Below are positions 57,800 through 64,000 of a stretch of 64,000 nt of DNA, piece after piece (position 1 is the first letter of the stretch; each line of letters starts with the position of its first letter). This stretch comes from Microbacterium algeriense. Lineage in GTDB: Bacteria > Actinomycetota > Actinomycetes > Actinomycetales > Microbacteriaceae. Where the stretch lies: positions 930,001-994,000 of the forward strand of contig NZ_WAAO01000002.1 in the NCBI RefSeq assembly GCF_008868005.1. The letters are read 5' to 3'. A program made the translations under genes and the position numbers. The notes beneath the pieces are model-generated. The model searched no databases, was not told where the DNA came from, and saw nothing but the letters and a program-made list of their open reading frames with translations.

Positions 57800-59403
57800 C
57801 GTTCGCCATCCACGCCTCCGGTGCCGCGCGCGCGGCCATCGACGAGACCGTCCCCGCGCTGGTCCACGATCTCGTGGCCTCGCGCATCACCAGCGGCGAC
57901 GCGACTCTGTGGGGGCCGGCAGCGGAGTCCGAAGCGGCTGTGCGCCTCGGCTGGGTCGAGGCCGTCTCGGTCTCGCGACCCCTCGTCGACGAGATCGTCG
58001 CCCTGCGCGCCGACCTCAACGCCAAGGGCGTCACCCGGGTCGTGCTCGCCGGCATGGGCGGCTCGTCCCTCGCTCCCGAGGTGATCGCGCAGACCGCGGG
58101 CGTCCCGCTGACCATCCTCGATTCGACGGCCCCCGGTCAGGTGCTGGCGGCTCTCGACGAGGGTCTCGACGACACCGTCCTCGTCGTCTCGTCGAAGTCG
58201 GGCTCCACCGTGGAGACGGATTCGCAGCGACGCACGTTCGAGGCCGCGTTCCGCGACCTCGGCATCGACCCCACCGAGCGCATCGTCGTGGTCACCGACC
58301 CTGGGTCTCCCCTGGATGCGTCGGCGCGTGAGGCGGGATACCGCGTCTTCAACGCCGACCCGAACGTGGGCGGACGCTACTCGGCGCTCACGGCCTTCGG
58401 ACTGGTCCCCTCGGGGCTCGCCGGCGTCGACATCGATGAGCTGCTGAACGAGGCCGAGGCCTCGCTGCTCGAGGTCGCGGTCGACTCCGCCGAGAACCCC
58501 GCTCTGCGACTGGGAGCGGCGATCGCGGCGACCAACCCGCGTCGTGACAAGCTCGGGCTCATCACCGACGGCACCCACATCAACGGTCTGCCGGACTGGA
58601 TCGAGCAGCTCATCGCGGAGTCCACCGGCAAAGACGGCACCGGCATCCTCCCGGTCGTCCTGCTGCCCGTCTCCCCCGAACTCGATCCGGTACCCGCCGA
58701 CCTCCAGGTGGTGCGCCTCGTCGACGACGCGAACGAGTTCCACCTGCACGAGCGGCACGAGGGCGAGATCCTCGTCAGCGGCACGCTCGGCGCCCAGTTC
58801 ATCGTGTGGGAGTACGCCACGGCGATCGCCGGGCACCTGCTCCGGATCAACCCCTTCGACCAGCCCGACGTCGAGTCGGCGAAGGTCGCCGCCCGCGGTC
58901 TGCTCGACGCCCGCCCGGAGCCCACCGCCCCGGCCTTCGTCGAGAACGGCGTCGAGGTGCGCGTCTCGGACCCGGCTCTCGCCGCGTCGGGCACCGTGGA
59001 GGGCGTGCTCGACGCGCTCTGGGCGCAGCTTCCCGCCGACGGCTACGTGTCGATCCAGGCGTACGTGAACCGCCTCGAGGTCCCGCAGCTCCAGGGCCTG
59101 CGCGAGCTCGTCGCCGCGGACTCCGGACGTCCGACCACATTCGGCTGGGGACCGCGTTTCCTGCACTCCACGGGCCAGTACCACAAGGGCGGGCCGGCGC
59201 AGGGCGTGTTCCTGCAGATCCTCGAGCGCACCGACGTCGACCTCGAGATCCCCGACCGTCCCTTCACCTTCGGGCAGCTCATCCAGGCCCAGGCCGCCGG
59301 TGACGCCGCCGTGCTCGCGGAGCACGGTCGTCCCGTCGTCTCGCTGACGATCACCGAGTCCTCGGACGACGTGCTCGCCCTCTTCGAAGCCGCACAGAAG
59401 TAA
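57796..59403 (+). CDS. pgi: Glucose-6-phosphate isomerase
   Basis: A 535-residue SIS-fold enzyme interconverting glucose 6-phosphate and fructose 6-phosphate. The sugar-phosphate site is [14 protein letters not shown] and [12 protein letters not shown], followed by [13 protein letters not shown]. It differs from the classical GPI signature and belongs to the divergent actinobacterial form usually found between tal and zwf. In some bacteria this domain is fused to transaldolase, which fits the 4-bp overlap with tal. Confidence 0.92.
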   Translation: MTFAIHASGAARAAIDETVPALVHDLVASRITSGDATLWGPAAESEAAVRLGWVEAVSVSRPLVDEIVALRADLNAKGVTRVVLAGMGGSSLAPEVIAQTAGVPLTILDSTAPGQVLAALDEGLDDTVLVVSSKSGSTVETDSQRRTFEAAFRDLGIDPTERIVVVTDPGSPLDASAREAGYRVFNADPNVGGRYSALTAFGLVPSGLAGVDIDELLNEAEASLLEVAVDSAENPALRLGAAIAATNPRRDKLGLITDGTHINGLPDWIEQLIAESTGKDGTGILPVVLLPVSPELDPVPADLQVVRLVDDANEFHLHERHEGEILVSGTLGAQFIVWEYATAIAGHLLRINPFDQPDVESAKVAARGLLDARPEPTAPAFVENGVEVRVSDPALAASGTVEGVLDALWAQLPADGYVSIQAYVNRLEVPQLQGLRELVAADSGRPTTFGWGPRFLHSTGQYHKGGPAQGVFLQILERTDVDLEIPDRPFTFGQLIQAQAAGDAAVLAEHGRPVVSLTITESSDDVLALFEAAQK

Positions 59404-59424
59404 CAGCAGGAGAACCCCCCACCG

Positions 59425-60975
59425 ATGTCTGTTCCCATCTCGCGCGGGCACAACCCGCTGCGCGACCCCGATGACCGCCGTCTCAACAGGATCGCCGGGC
59501 CCAGCGCCCTGGTGATCTTCGGCGTCACCGGGGACCTGTCGCGCAAGAAGCTGATGCCCGCGGTCTACGACCTCGCCAACCGAGGACTGCTGCCGCCGGG
59601 ATTCGCCCTTGTCGGGTTCGCCCGACGCGACTGGGAGGACCAGGACTTCGCGGAGGTCGTCTACGACGCGGTCAAGCAGCACGCGCGCACGCCGTTCCGC
59701 GAGGAGACCTGGACCCAGCTGCTGCAGGGCATCCGGTTCGTCTCGGGCGAGTTCGACAATCCGGAGTCCTTCCAGAAGCTGCGCGACACGATCGAGAAGC
59801 TCGACGTCGAACGCGGCACGATGGGCAACCACGCGTTCTACCTGTCGATCCCGCCGAAGGACTTCCCTCTGGTCGCCAAGCAGCTGAAGGACTCCGGTCT
59901 CGTCGGCGAGGACAGCGACGACGACGAGCGGTGGCGGCGCGTCGTGATCGAGAAGCCGTTCGGGCACGACCTCGAATCGGCTCGCGCGCTGAACGCCGCG
60001 CTCGAGGTGGCCTTCCCCGCCGATTCGATCTTCCGCATCGACCACTACCTCGGCAAGGAGACGGTCCAGAACATCCTGGCTCTGCGGTTCGCCAACGAGT
60101 TGTACGAGCCGATCTGGAACCGCAACTACGTCGACCACGTGCAGATCACGATGGCCGAGGACATCGGCGTGGGGGGCCGTGCCGGATACTACGACGGCAT
60201 CGGCGCCGCGCGCGACGTCATCCAGAACCACCTGCTGCAGCTGCTCGCGCTCACCGCGATGGAGGAGCCGATCAGCCTGTCCGCCGAGCACCTGCGTGCC
60301 GAGAAGGAGAAGGTCCTCGCCGCGGTCCACGTTCCGGACGACCTGTCGGTCGCGACGGCCCGCGGGCAGTACGCGGGCGGCTGGCAAGGCGGGGAGAAGG
60401 TCACCGGCTTCCTCGACGAGGAGGGCATGAACCCCGAGTCGACGACCGAGACCTACGCCGCCATCAAGCTCGAGATCGACACGCGCCGCTGGGCGGACGT
60501 GCCGTTCTACCTGCGCACCGGGAAGCGCCTGGGACGGCGCGTGACGGAGATCGCGGTCGTGTTCAAGCGCGCCCCGCAGCATCTGTTCGGACGCGGCAAC
60601 GCCTCCGAGCTCGGTCAGAACGCCCTGGTGATCCGCGTGCAGCCGGATGAGGGCGTCACCATCCGCTTCGGCTCCAAGGTGCCGGGCAGCGGCACGAACG
60701 TCCGCGACGTGACGATGGACTTCGGCTACGGCCACGCCTTCACCGAGGCCAGCCCCGAAGCCTACGAGCGTCTCATCCTGGATGTGCTCCTGGGCGACCC
60801 GCCGCTGTTCCCGCGGCACGAGGAGGTCGAGCTCTCCTGGAAGATCCTCGACCCCGTGGAGAAGTACTGGGCTGCCGTCGGCGGCCCCGTCGAGCAGTAC
60901 GCGCCGGGGTCGTGGGGTCCGGCTTCCGCCGACGACCTGCTGGCCCGCGACGGACGAGTCTGGAGACGCCCGTGA
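59425..60975 (+). CDS. zwf: Glucose-6-phosphate 1-dehydrogenase
   Basis: A 516-residue NADP-dependent enzyme starting the oxidative pentose phosphate pathway. It has IFGVTGDLSRKKLMPAVYDL (nucleotide binding), the active-site RIDHYLGKE, and EKPFGHDLESA. The ATG is preceded by CAGGAGAA. The stop overlaps opcA by 4 bp. Confidence 0.97.
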   Translation: MSVPISRGHNPLRDPDDRRLNRIAGPSALVIFGVTGDLSRKKLMPAVYDLANRGLLPPGFALVGFARRDWEDQDFAEVVYDAVKQHARTPFREETWTQLLQGIRFVSGEFDNPESFQKLRDTIEKLDVERGTMGNHAFYLSIPPKDFPLVAKQLKDSGLVGEDSDDDERWRRVVIEKPFGHDLESARALNAALEVAFPADSIFRIDHYLGKETVQNILALRFANELYEPIWNRNYVDHVQITMAEDIGVGGRAGYYDGIGAARDVIQNHLLQLLALTAMEEPISLSAEHLRAEKEKVLAAVHVPDDLSVATARGQYAGGWQGGEKVTGFLDEEGMNPESTTETYAAIKLEIDTRRWADVPFYLRTGKRLGRRVTEIAVVFKRAPQHLFGRGNASELGQNALVIRVQPDEGVTIRFGSKVPGSGTNVRDVTMDFGYGHAFTEASPEAYERLILDVLLGDPPLFPRHEEVELSWKILDPVEKYWAAVGGPVEQYAPGSWGPASADDLLARDGRVWRRP

Positions 60976-61907
60976 TCATCGACCTTCCCGACACGACCGT
61001 CAGCCAGGTCGCCAAGCAGCTCGTCAAGGTGCGCGAGGAGGGCGGCGCCGTCGCCCTCGGCCGCGTCCTCACCCTCGTGATCTCCGCGCGCAACGGCGTG
61101 GCCGAGGCCGCGATCGACGCCGCGAACGACGCCTCCCGCGAGCACCCCATGCGGGTCATCGTGCTCACCACCGGTGACGGCGAATCGCGCCTAGACGCGC
61201 AGATCCGCGTCGGAGGCGACGCCGGAGCGAGCGAGGTCGTGGTCCTCCGCGCCTACGGCGATGCCGCGAGCAACGCGGAGAGCCTGATCACCGGTCTGCT
61301 GCTTCCCGATGCTCCCGTCGTGGCGTGGTGGCCGGAGGAGGCGCCGACCTCGCCGGCGACGTCGCCGCTCGGCCGTATCGCGCAGCGCCGCATCACCGAC
61401 GCCGCGACCTCGCCCGACGTCCGCGATCGTCTCGCCCTGCTCGGCAGAACGCACGCGCCCGGCGACACCGATCTCGCCTGGACGCGACTGACCCACTGGC
61501 GCGAGCAGCTCGCCGCCGTGCTCGACCAGCCGCCGTACGAGACGATCACGGGTGTCGAGGTACGCGGCGCATCCGCGTCCCCGTCGACCGCCCTGCTCGC
61601 CGCCTGGCTGCAGATGGCGCTCGATGTCCCGGTGCGCTGGTCGTACGAGGACCCGGAGCACTGGCAGGAGGGCATCAAGTCGGTCCGGCTGACCCGACCC
61701 TCCGGCGACATCCAGCTCGAGCGGCCGTCTCCCGGCGTCGCGATCCTGACGCAGCCCAATCAGCCGAAGCACGATCTCCACCTCCCCCGTCGCACGCTCC
61801 GCGAGTGCCTCGCGGAGGAGCTGCGACGCCTCGATCCCGACGTCCTGTACGGTCGAGTGATCACCGAGGGCTGGGAGAAGCTGGGTCCGCCCGAGACAGG
61901 AGAGTGA
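60972..61907 (+). CDS. opcA: Glucose-6-phosphate dehydrogenase assembly protein OpcA
   Basis: A 311-residue protein needed for full Zwf activity in cyanobacteria and actinobacteria. Typical segments are LVISARNGVAEAAIDAANDA, LLPDAPVVAWWPEEAPTSPA, DTDLAWTRLTHWREQLAA and VTxxQPNQPKHDLHLPRR. GTG 60972 overlaps the zwf stop (GTGA). In some actinobacteria OpcA is redox-responsive; the sequence here shows no Cys pair, so that role is not supported. Confidence 0.94.
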   Translation: MIIDLPDTTVSQVAKQLVKVREEGGAVALGRVLTLVISARNGVAEAAIDAANDASREHPMRVIVLTTGDGESRLDAQIRVGGDAGASEVVVLRAYGDAASNAESLITGLLLPDAPVVAWWPEEAPTSPATSPLGRIAQRRITDAATSPDVRDRLALLGRTHAPGDTDLAWTRLTHWREQLAAVLDQPPYETITGVEVRGASASPSTALLAAWLQMALDVPVRWSYEDPEHWQEGIKSVRLTRPSGDIQLERPSPGVAILTQPNQPKHDLHLPRRTLRECLAEELRRLDPDVLYGRVITEGWEKLGPPETGE

Positions 61908-61912
61908 CGTCG

Positions 61913-62692
61913 ATGCCGGTATCGTCCGCAGAGAAGCGGGTCGTGGTGGAAGCCACTCCCACCGTCCTCGCCGCCCGGGTGGCCGATCGCTTCCTGACGC
62001 GCGTGCGCGCCCGCACCCGCAACGGTCGGCTTGCGCACATCGCGCTGACCGGAGGTTCGATGGGCGGCGCCGTGCTGGCGGCGACCGCCGAGGATCCGCG
62101 CAGCGCTGAGATCGACTGGTCGCTCGTGCACTTCTGGTGGGGCGACGAGCGCTTCGTGCCGCGGGACGACCCCGACCGGAACTCGCTGCAGTCACGCCAC
62201 GCGCTGCTGGATCGCATTCCGGTGCCCGCGGAGAACGTGCATGAGGTCTCCGGACCGGAGACCGGCCTGACCCTCGACGAGTCGGCGTCGGCCTATGCCG
62301 CCGAGCTCGCACGTTTCAGCACCGCGGAGCACCCCTGGCCGTCGTTCGCGGTCTGCTTCCTCGGGGTGGGTCCGGACGGCCACATCGCCTCGCTCTTCCC
62401 GGACCGTGACGAGGTCACCGTGACGGATGCGGCAGTCCTCGCCGTGCGGGACTCTCCCAAGCCTCCCCCGGAGCGTGTGACGCTCACCCGTCCGGTGCTG
62501 AACTCCTCGAAGCGGGTATGGCTCGTGCTCACCGGCGCCGACAAGGCCTCCGCGCTCGGGCTGGCTCTCGCCGGCGCGAGCTACTCCAGCGTTCCCGCCG
62601 CGGGGGCCAAGGGACGCAAGCGCACGGTGTTCTTCGTGGACGAGGCCGCCGCGTCCGAGGTCTCCCCCGATCTCATCGACCAGGCCTACTGA
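61913..62692 (+). CDS. pgl: 6-phosphogluconolactonase
   Basis: A 259-residue enzyme hydrolysing 6-phosphogluconolactone. Motifs: IALTGGSMGGAVL, HFWWGDERFVPRDDPDRNS and the catalytic GVGPDGHIASLFPD. ATG 61913 has ACAGGAGAG upstream; GTG 61904, overlapping the opcA stop, is an alternative start. Last gene of the pentose phosphate operon. No 6-phosphogluconate dehydrogenase gene is in the window. Confidence 0.95.
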   Translation: MPVSSAEKRVVVEATPTVLAARVADRFLTRVRARTRNGRLAHIALTGGSMGGAVLAATAEDPRSAEIDWSLVHFWWGDERFVPRDDPDRNSLQSRHALLDRIPVPAENVHEVSGPETGLTLDESASAYAAELARFSTAEHPWPSFAVCFLGVGPDGHIASLFPDRDEVTVTDAAVLAVRDSPKPPPERVTLTRPVLNSSKRVWLVLTGADKASALGLALAGASYSSVPAAGAKGRKRTVFFVDEAAASEVSPDLIDQAY

Positions 62693-62729
62693 CCGCTCGA
62701 CGCCTCGTCGACTCCGTGGCCGTGGCCGC

Positions 62730-63830
62730 CTACGAGGCGTCCGGGCGCGTAGGGCCGTCCGCGTCGCGACGCGGAGCGTCCGGGGTCTGCGGCGGAGCGT
62801 CGGTGCGCTGCGGAGAAGCGGTCGCCTCTTCCCCCGGCGCCGCCTCCGCTGAAGGCGTGCTACCGCGCACGATGCCGAGCTCCTGGCTGTCGCTGAGCAC
62901 CTGCGGGTGGTAGCGGGCGAGTCCGACGACGCCCCACACCGCGATCGCGCCGGCGACGGCGAAGATGACGAGCACCCACCACGGGGCTGCGGCCGCTTCC
63001 CCCAGCACCACCATGCCGATCAGCACGGCCACGAGCGGATCGACGACCGTGAGTCCGGCGATGACGAGGTCGGGCGGGCCCGAACTGTAGGCGGTCTGCA
63101 CGAAGTACGCGCCGACGGCGGCGGCCGAGACCAGCGCGAGCACGCAGATCGCGGTGATCCACTCGAACTGACCGGCCTCGATCCGCTTGATCACGACCTT
63201 CGCGAGCGTCGCGACGAAGCCGTAGAGCACGCCGGCGCCGATCACGTAGAAGAGTGCGCGCATGCGGTGCCGCAGGATCAGCCAGCACGCACCGAGGACG
63301 ATGATGACCACGAGCAGCAGGGCGAGGATCACGAAGAGCTCGCGGTCGGTCACCTCCTGCTCCGTGGCGTAGATCGCGGCGAAGAAGACGAAGAGGAAGA
63401 TGCCGCCGACACAGCACACGATCGCGGTCAGCGACTGCCTGGTCGGCGAATGTCCGGAGATGCGGGCGTTCAACAGCGTGGTGATGACGAGCGCGATGGC
63501 ACCCAGTGGCTGCACGACGATCAGGGGCGCCTGCACGAGGGCGGCCAGCTGGCAGATGACGGCGAGACCCAGCATGAGGGTGCCGACGAGCCAGGAGGGC
63601 CGTGTGAGCAGCCGCTTGATCTGGTTCAGGGTCAGACCGGAGGCGCCGTCCGCGCCGCTGAGACGCTCGACCTTCTCCACGCCGCGGTGCTGATACTGCG
63701 CCCCGAGGGACATGAACACCGCACCGGCGAGGGCGAGCGGGATGCCCAGCAGCAGGCCCGGATTCTGGAAGGCGCCGACGAGCTGATCGCCGACATCCTC
63801 CACCGCGTTCATCCACACCCCAGCAGTCAC
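62730..63830 (-). CDS. DMT-superfamily membrane transporter
   Basis: A 366-residue protein with about nine or ten helices and a Pro/Ala/Asp-rich, probably disordered cytoplasmic C-terminal tail of about 60 residues. Segments such as VQPLGAIALVITTLLNARIS, GAGVLYGFVATLAKVVIKRI and IAGLTVVDPLVAVLIGMVVL followed by GE have the drug/metabolite transporter pattern. Substrate unknown. GTG 63830 lies 6 nt after TAGGGT (leaderless); ATG 63812 is an alternative. Divergent from def. Confidence 0.85.
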   Translation of the reverse strand: MTAGVWMNAVEDVGDQLVGAFQNPGLLLGIPLALAGAVFMSLGAQYQHRGVEKVERLSGADGASGLTLNQIKRLLTRPSWLVGTLMLGLAVICQLAALVQAPLIVVQPLGAIALVITTLLNARISGHSPTRQSLTAIVCCVGGIFLFVFFAAIYATEQEVTDRELFVILALLLVVIIVLGACWLILRHRMRALFYVIGAGVLYGFVATLAKVVIKRIEAGQFEWITAICVLALVSAAAVGAYFVQTAYSSGPPDLVIAGLTVVDPLVAVLIGMVVLGEAAAAPWWVLVIFAVAGAIAVWGVVGLARYHPQVLSDSQELGIVRGSTPSAEAAPGEEATASPQRTDAPPQTPDAPRRDADGPTRPDAS

Positions 63831-63836
63831 AGTACG

Positions 63837-63842
63837 ACCCTA
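63837..63842 (-). promoter_or_regulatory. -10 hexamer TAGGGT of the DMT transporter gene
   Basis: TAGGGT lies 6 nt before GTG 63830 on the minus strand. An identical hexamer serves def in the opposite direction. Confidence 0.5.
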
Positions 63843-63861
63843 CCCGCCGACCGGCGCCGAC

Positions 63862-63867
63862 TAGGGT
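63862..63867 (+). promoter_or_regulatory. def: -10 hexamer TAGGGT of def (leaderless)
   Basis: TAGGGT is 6 nt before GTG 63874; no ribosome-binding site fits. Confidence 0.6.
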
Positions 63868-63873
63868 TGTGAC

Positions 63874-64000
63874 GTGGCTGTACTTCCGATTCGCATCATG
63901 GGCGACCCCGTCCTGCACTCCCCCGCCTCCCCCGTCGACGAGATCACCGACGAGATCCGCACGCTCGTCGCGGACATGTTCGAGACGATGGACACCGCGC
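63874..64000 (+). CDS. def: Peptide deformylase, 3'-truncated by window edge
   Basis: The first 42 residues of a metallopeptidase that removes the formyl group from nascent proteins. The reading VAVLPIRIMGDPVLHSPASP followed by VDEITDEIRTLVADMFETMD is the conserved N-terminus. Catalytic motifs lie beyond the window. GTG start, probably leaderless. Confidence 0.92.
   Translation, partial: MAVLPIRIMGDPVLHSPASPVDEITDEIRTLVADMFETMDTA

Noticed and set aside
57640..60819. 1,059-residue open frame opposite pgi and zwf
   Set aside because: Antisense to two certain genes, with the same low-complexity Arg/Val/Asp/Glu composition and no motif.
62701..62739. Terminator after pgl (CGCCTCGT/ACGAGGCG)
   Set aside because: The loop is 23 nt and the second arm lies within the convergent DMT gene; too weak to call.
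1..64000. Insertion sequence, prophage or integrative element
   Set aside because: No transposase, integrase, phage structural or conjugation gene, no target-site duplication and no compositional break were seen.

Overview
The window is a 64 kb piece of a high-GC actinobacterial chromosome, most likely from the family Microbacteriaceae and probably Microbacterium or a close relative. The genus is an inference; no 16S or marker search was possible. Pointers to this group are polyphosphate glucokinase, the homodimeric AceE, a FasR-type regulator ahead of fabD-fabH-acpP-fabF, OpcA beside zwf, DUF3145 and DUF3099 proteins, a BioQ-type TetR with its operators, the divergent glgA/glgC pair, and many leaderless start codons. 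Gene content is almost entirely chromosomal housekeeping. No transposase, integrase, phage gene, CRISPR array or rRNA operon was seen.

Layout. 0-9.5 kb: end of ppgK, a lipoprotein gene, rnpB, a family A DNA polymerase with a zinc-ribbon protein, small-molecule oxidoreductases with an XRE regulator, L-lactate dehydrogenase, and tRNA-Val. 9.6-17.3 kb: aceE, fasR and the fab operon, so acetyl-CoA supply sits next to fatty acid elongation. 17.3-25.3 kb: a MocR/YczE divergent pair, DUF3145, an orphan 2OG-Fe(II) oxygenase with a DtxR-like box and a tandem repeat, a GmrSD-like DUF262 protein coupled to an S33 peptidase, and ribosomal protein L31 type B. 25.4-30.4 kb: an ABC ATPase, glgA/glgC, serB, a repeat-filled intergenic region and an alpha/beta hydrolase. 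30.4-38.8 kb: fabG, a DUF4190 protein, DUF3099, a small Cys/His protein, SURF1, a large LPXTG surface protein, a PdxH-like oxidase and an ABC-F ATPase. 39-47.4 kb: DedA, a histidine kinase/response regulator pair, an acyltransferase, bioN-bioM with bioQ, an MFS transporter and a PatB/MalY lyase. 47.4-54.4 kb: the SUF operon, then heme A synthesis genes ctaA and ctaB. 54.6-62.7 kb: the pentose phosphate operon tkt-tal-pgi-zwf-opcA-pgl. The window ends in a DMT transporter and the start of def.

How it fits together. ppgK, pgi, zwf, opcA, pgl, tkt and tal handle glucose 6-phosphate, while glgC/glgA store it. AceE feeds acetyl-CoA to the FasR/Fab system. SURF1, CtaA and CtaB serve the aa3-type cytochrome oxidase, and SUF supplies Fe-S clusters.

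Nothing here is clearly a new system. The best leads are regulatory and repeat features: two tandem BioQ boxes over a leaderless promoter beside a biotin ECF module that lacks BioY; perfect palindromes between divergent pairs (XRE/SDR, MocR/YczE, ctaB/tkt); a 23-bp tandem array beside the iron-box oxygenase; 18-19-bp arrays downstream of serB; a GmrSD-like protein with an unassigned C-terminal region; and at least 18 genes whose start codon lies 6-7 nt after a -10 hexamer.
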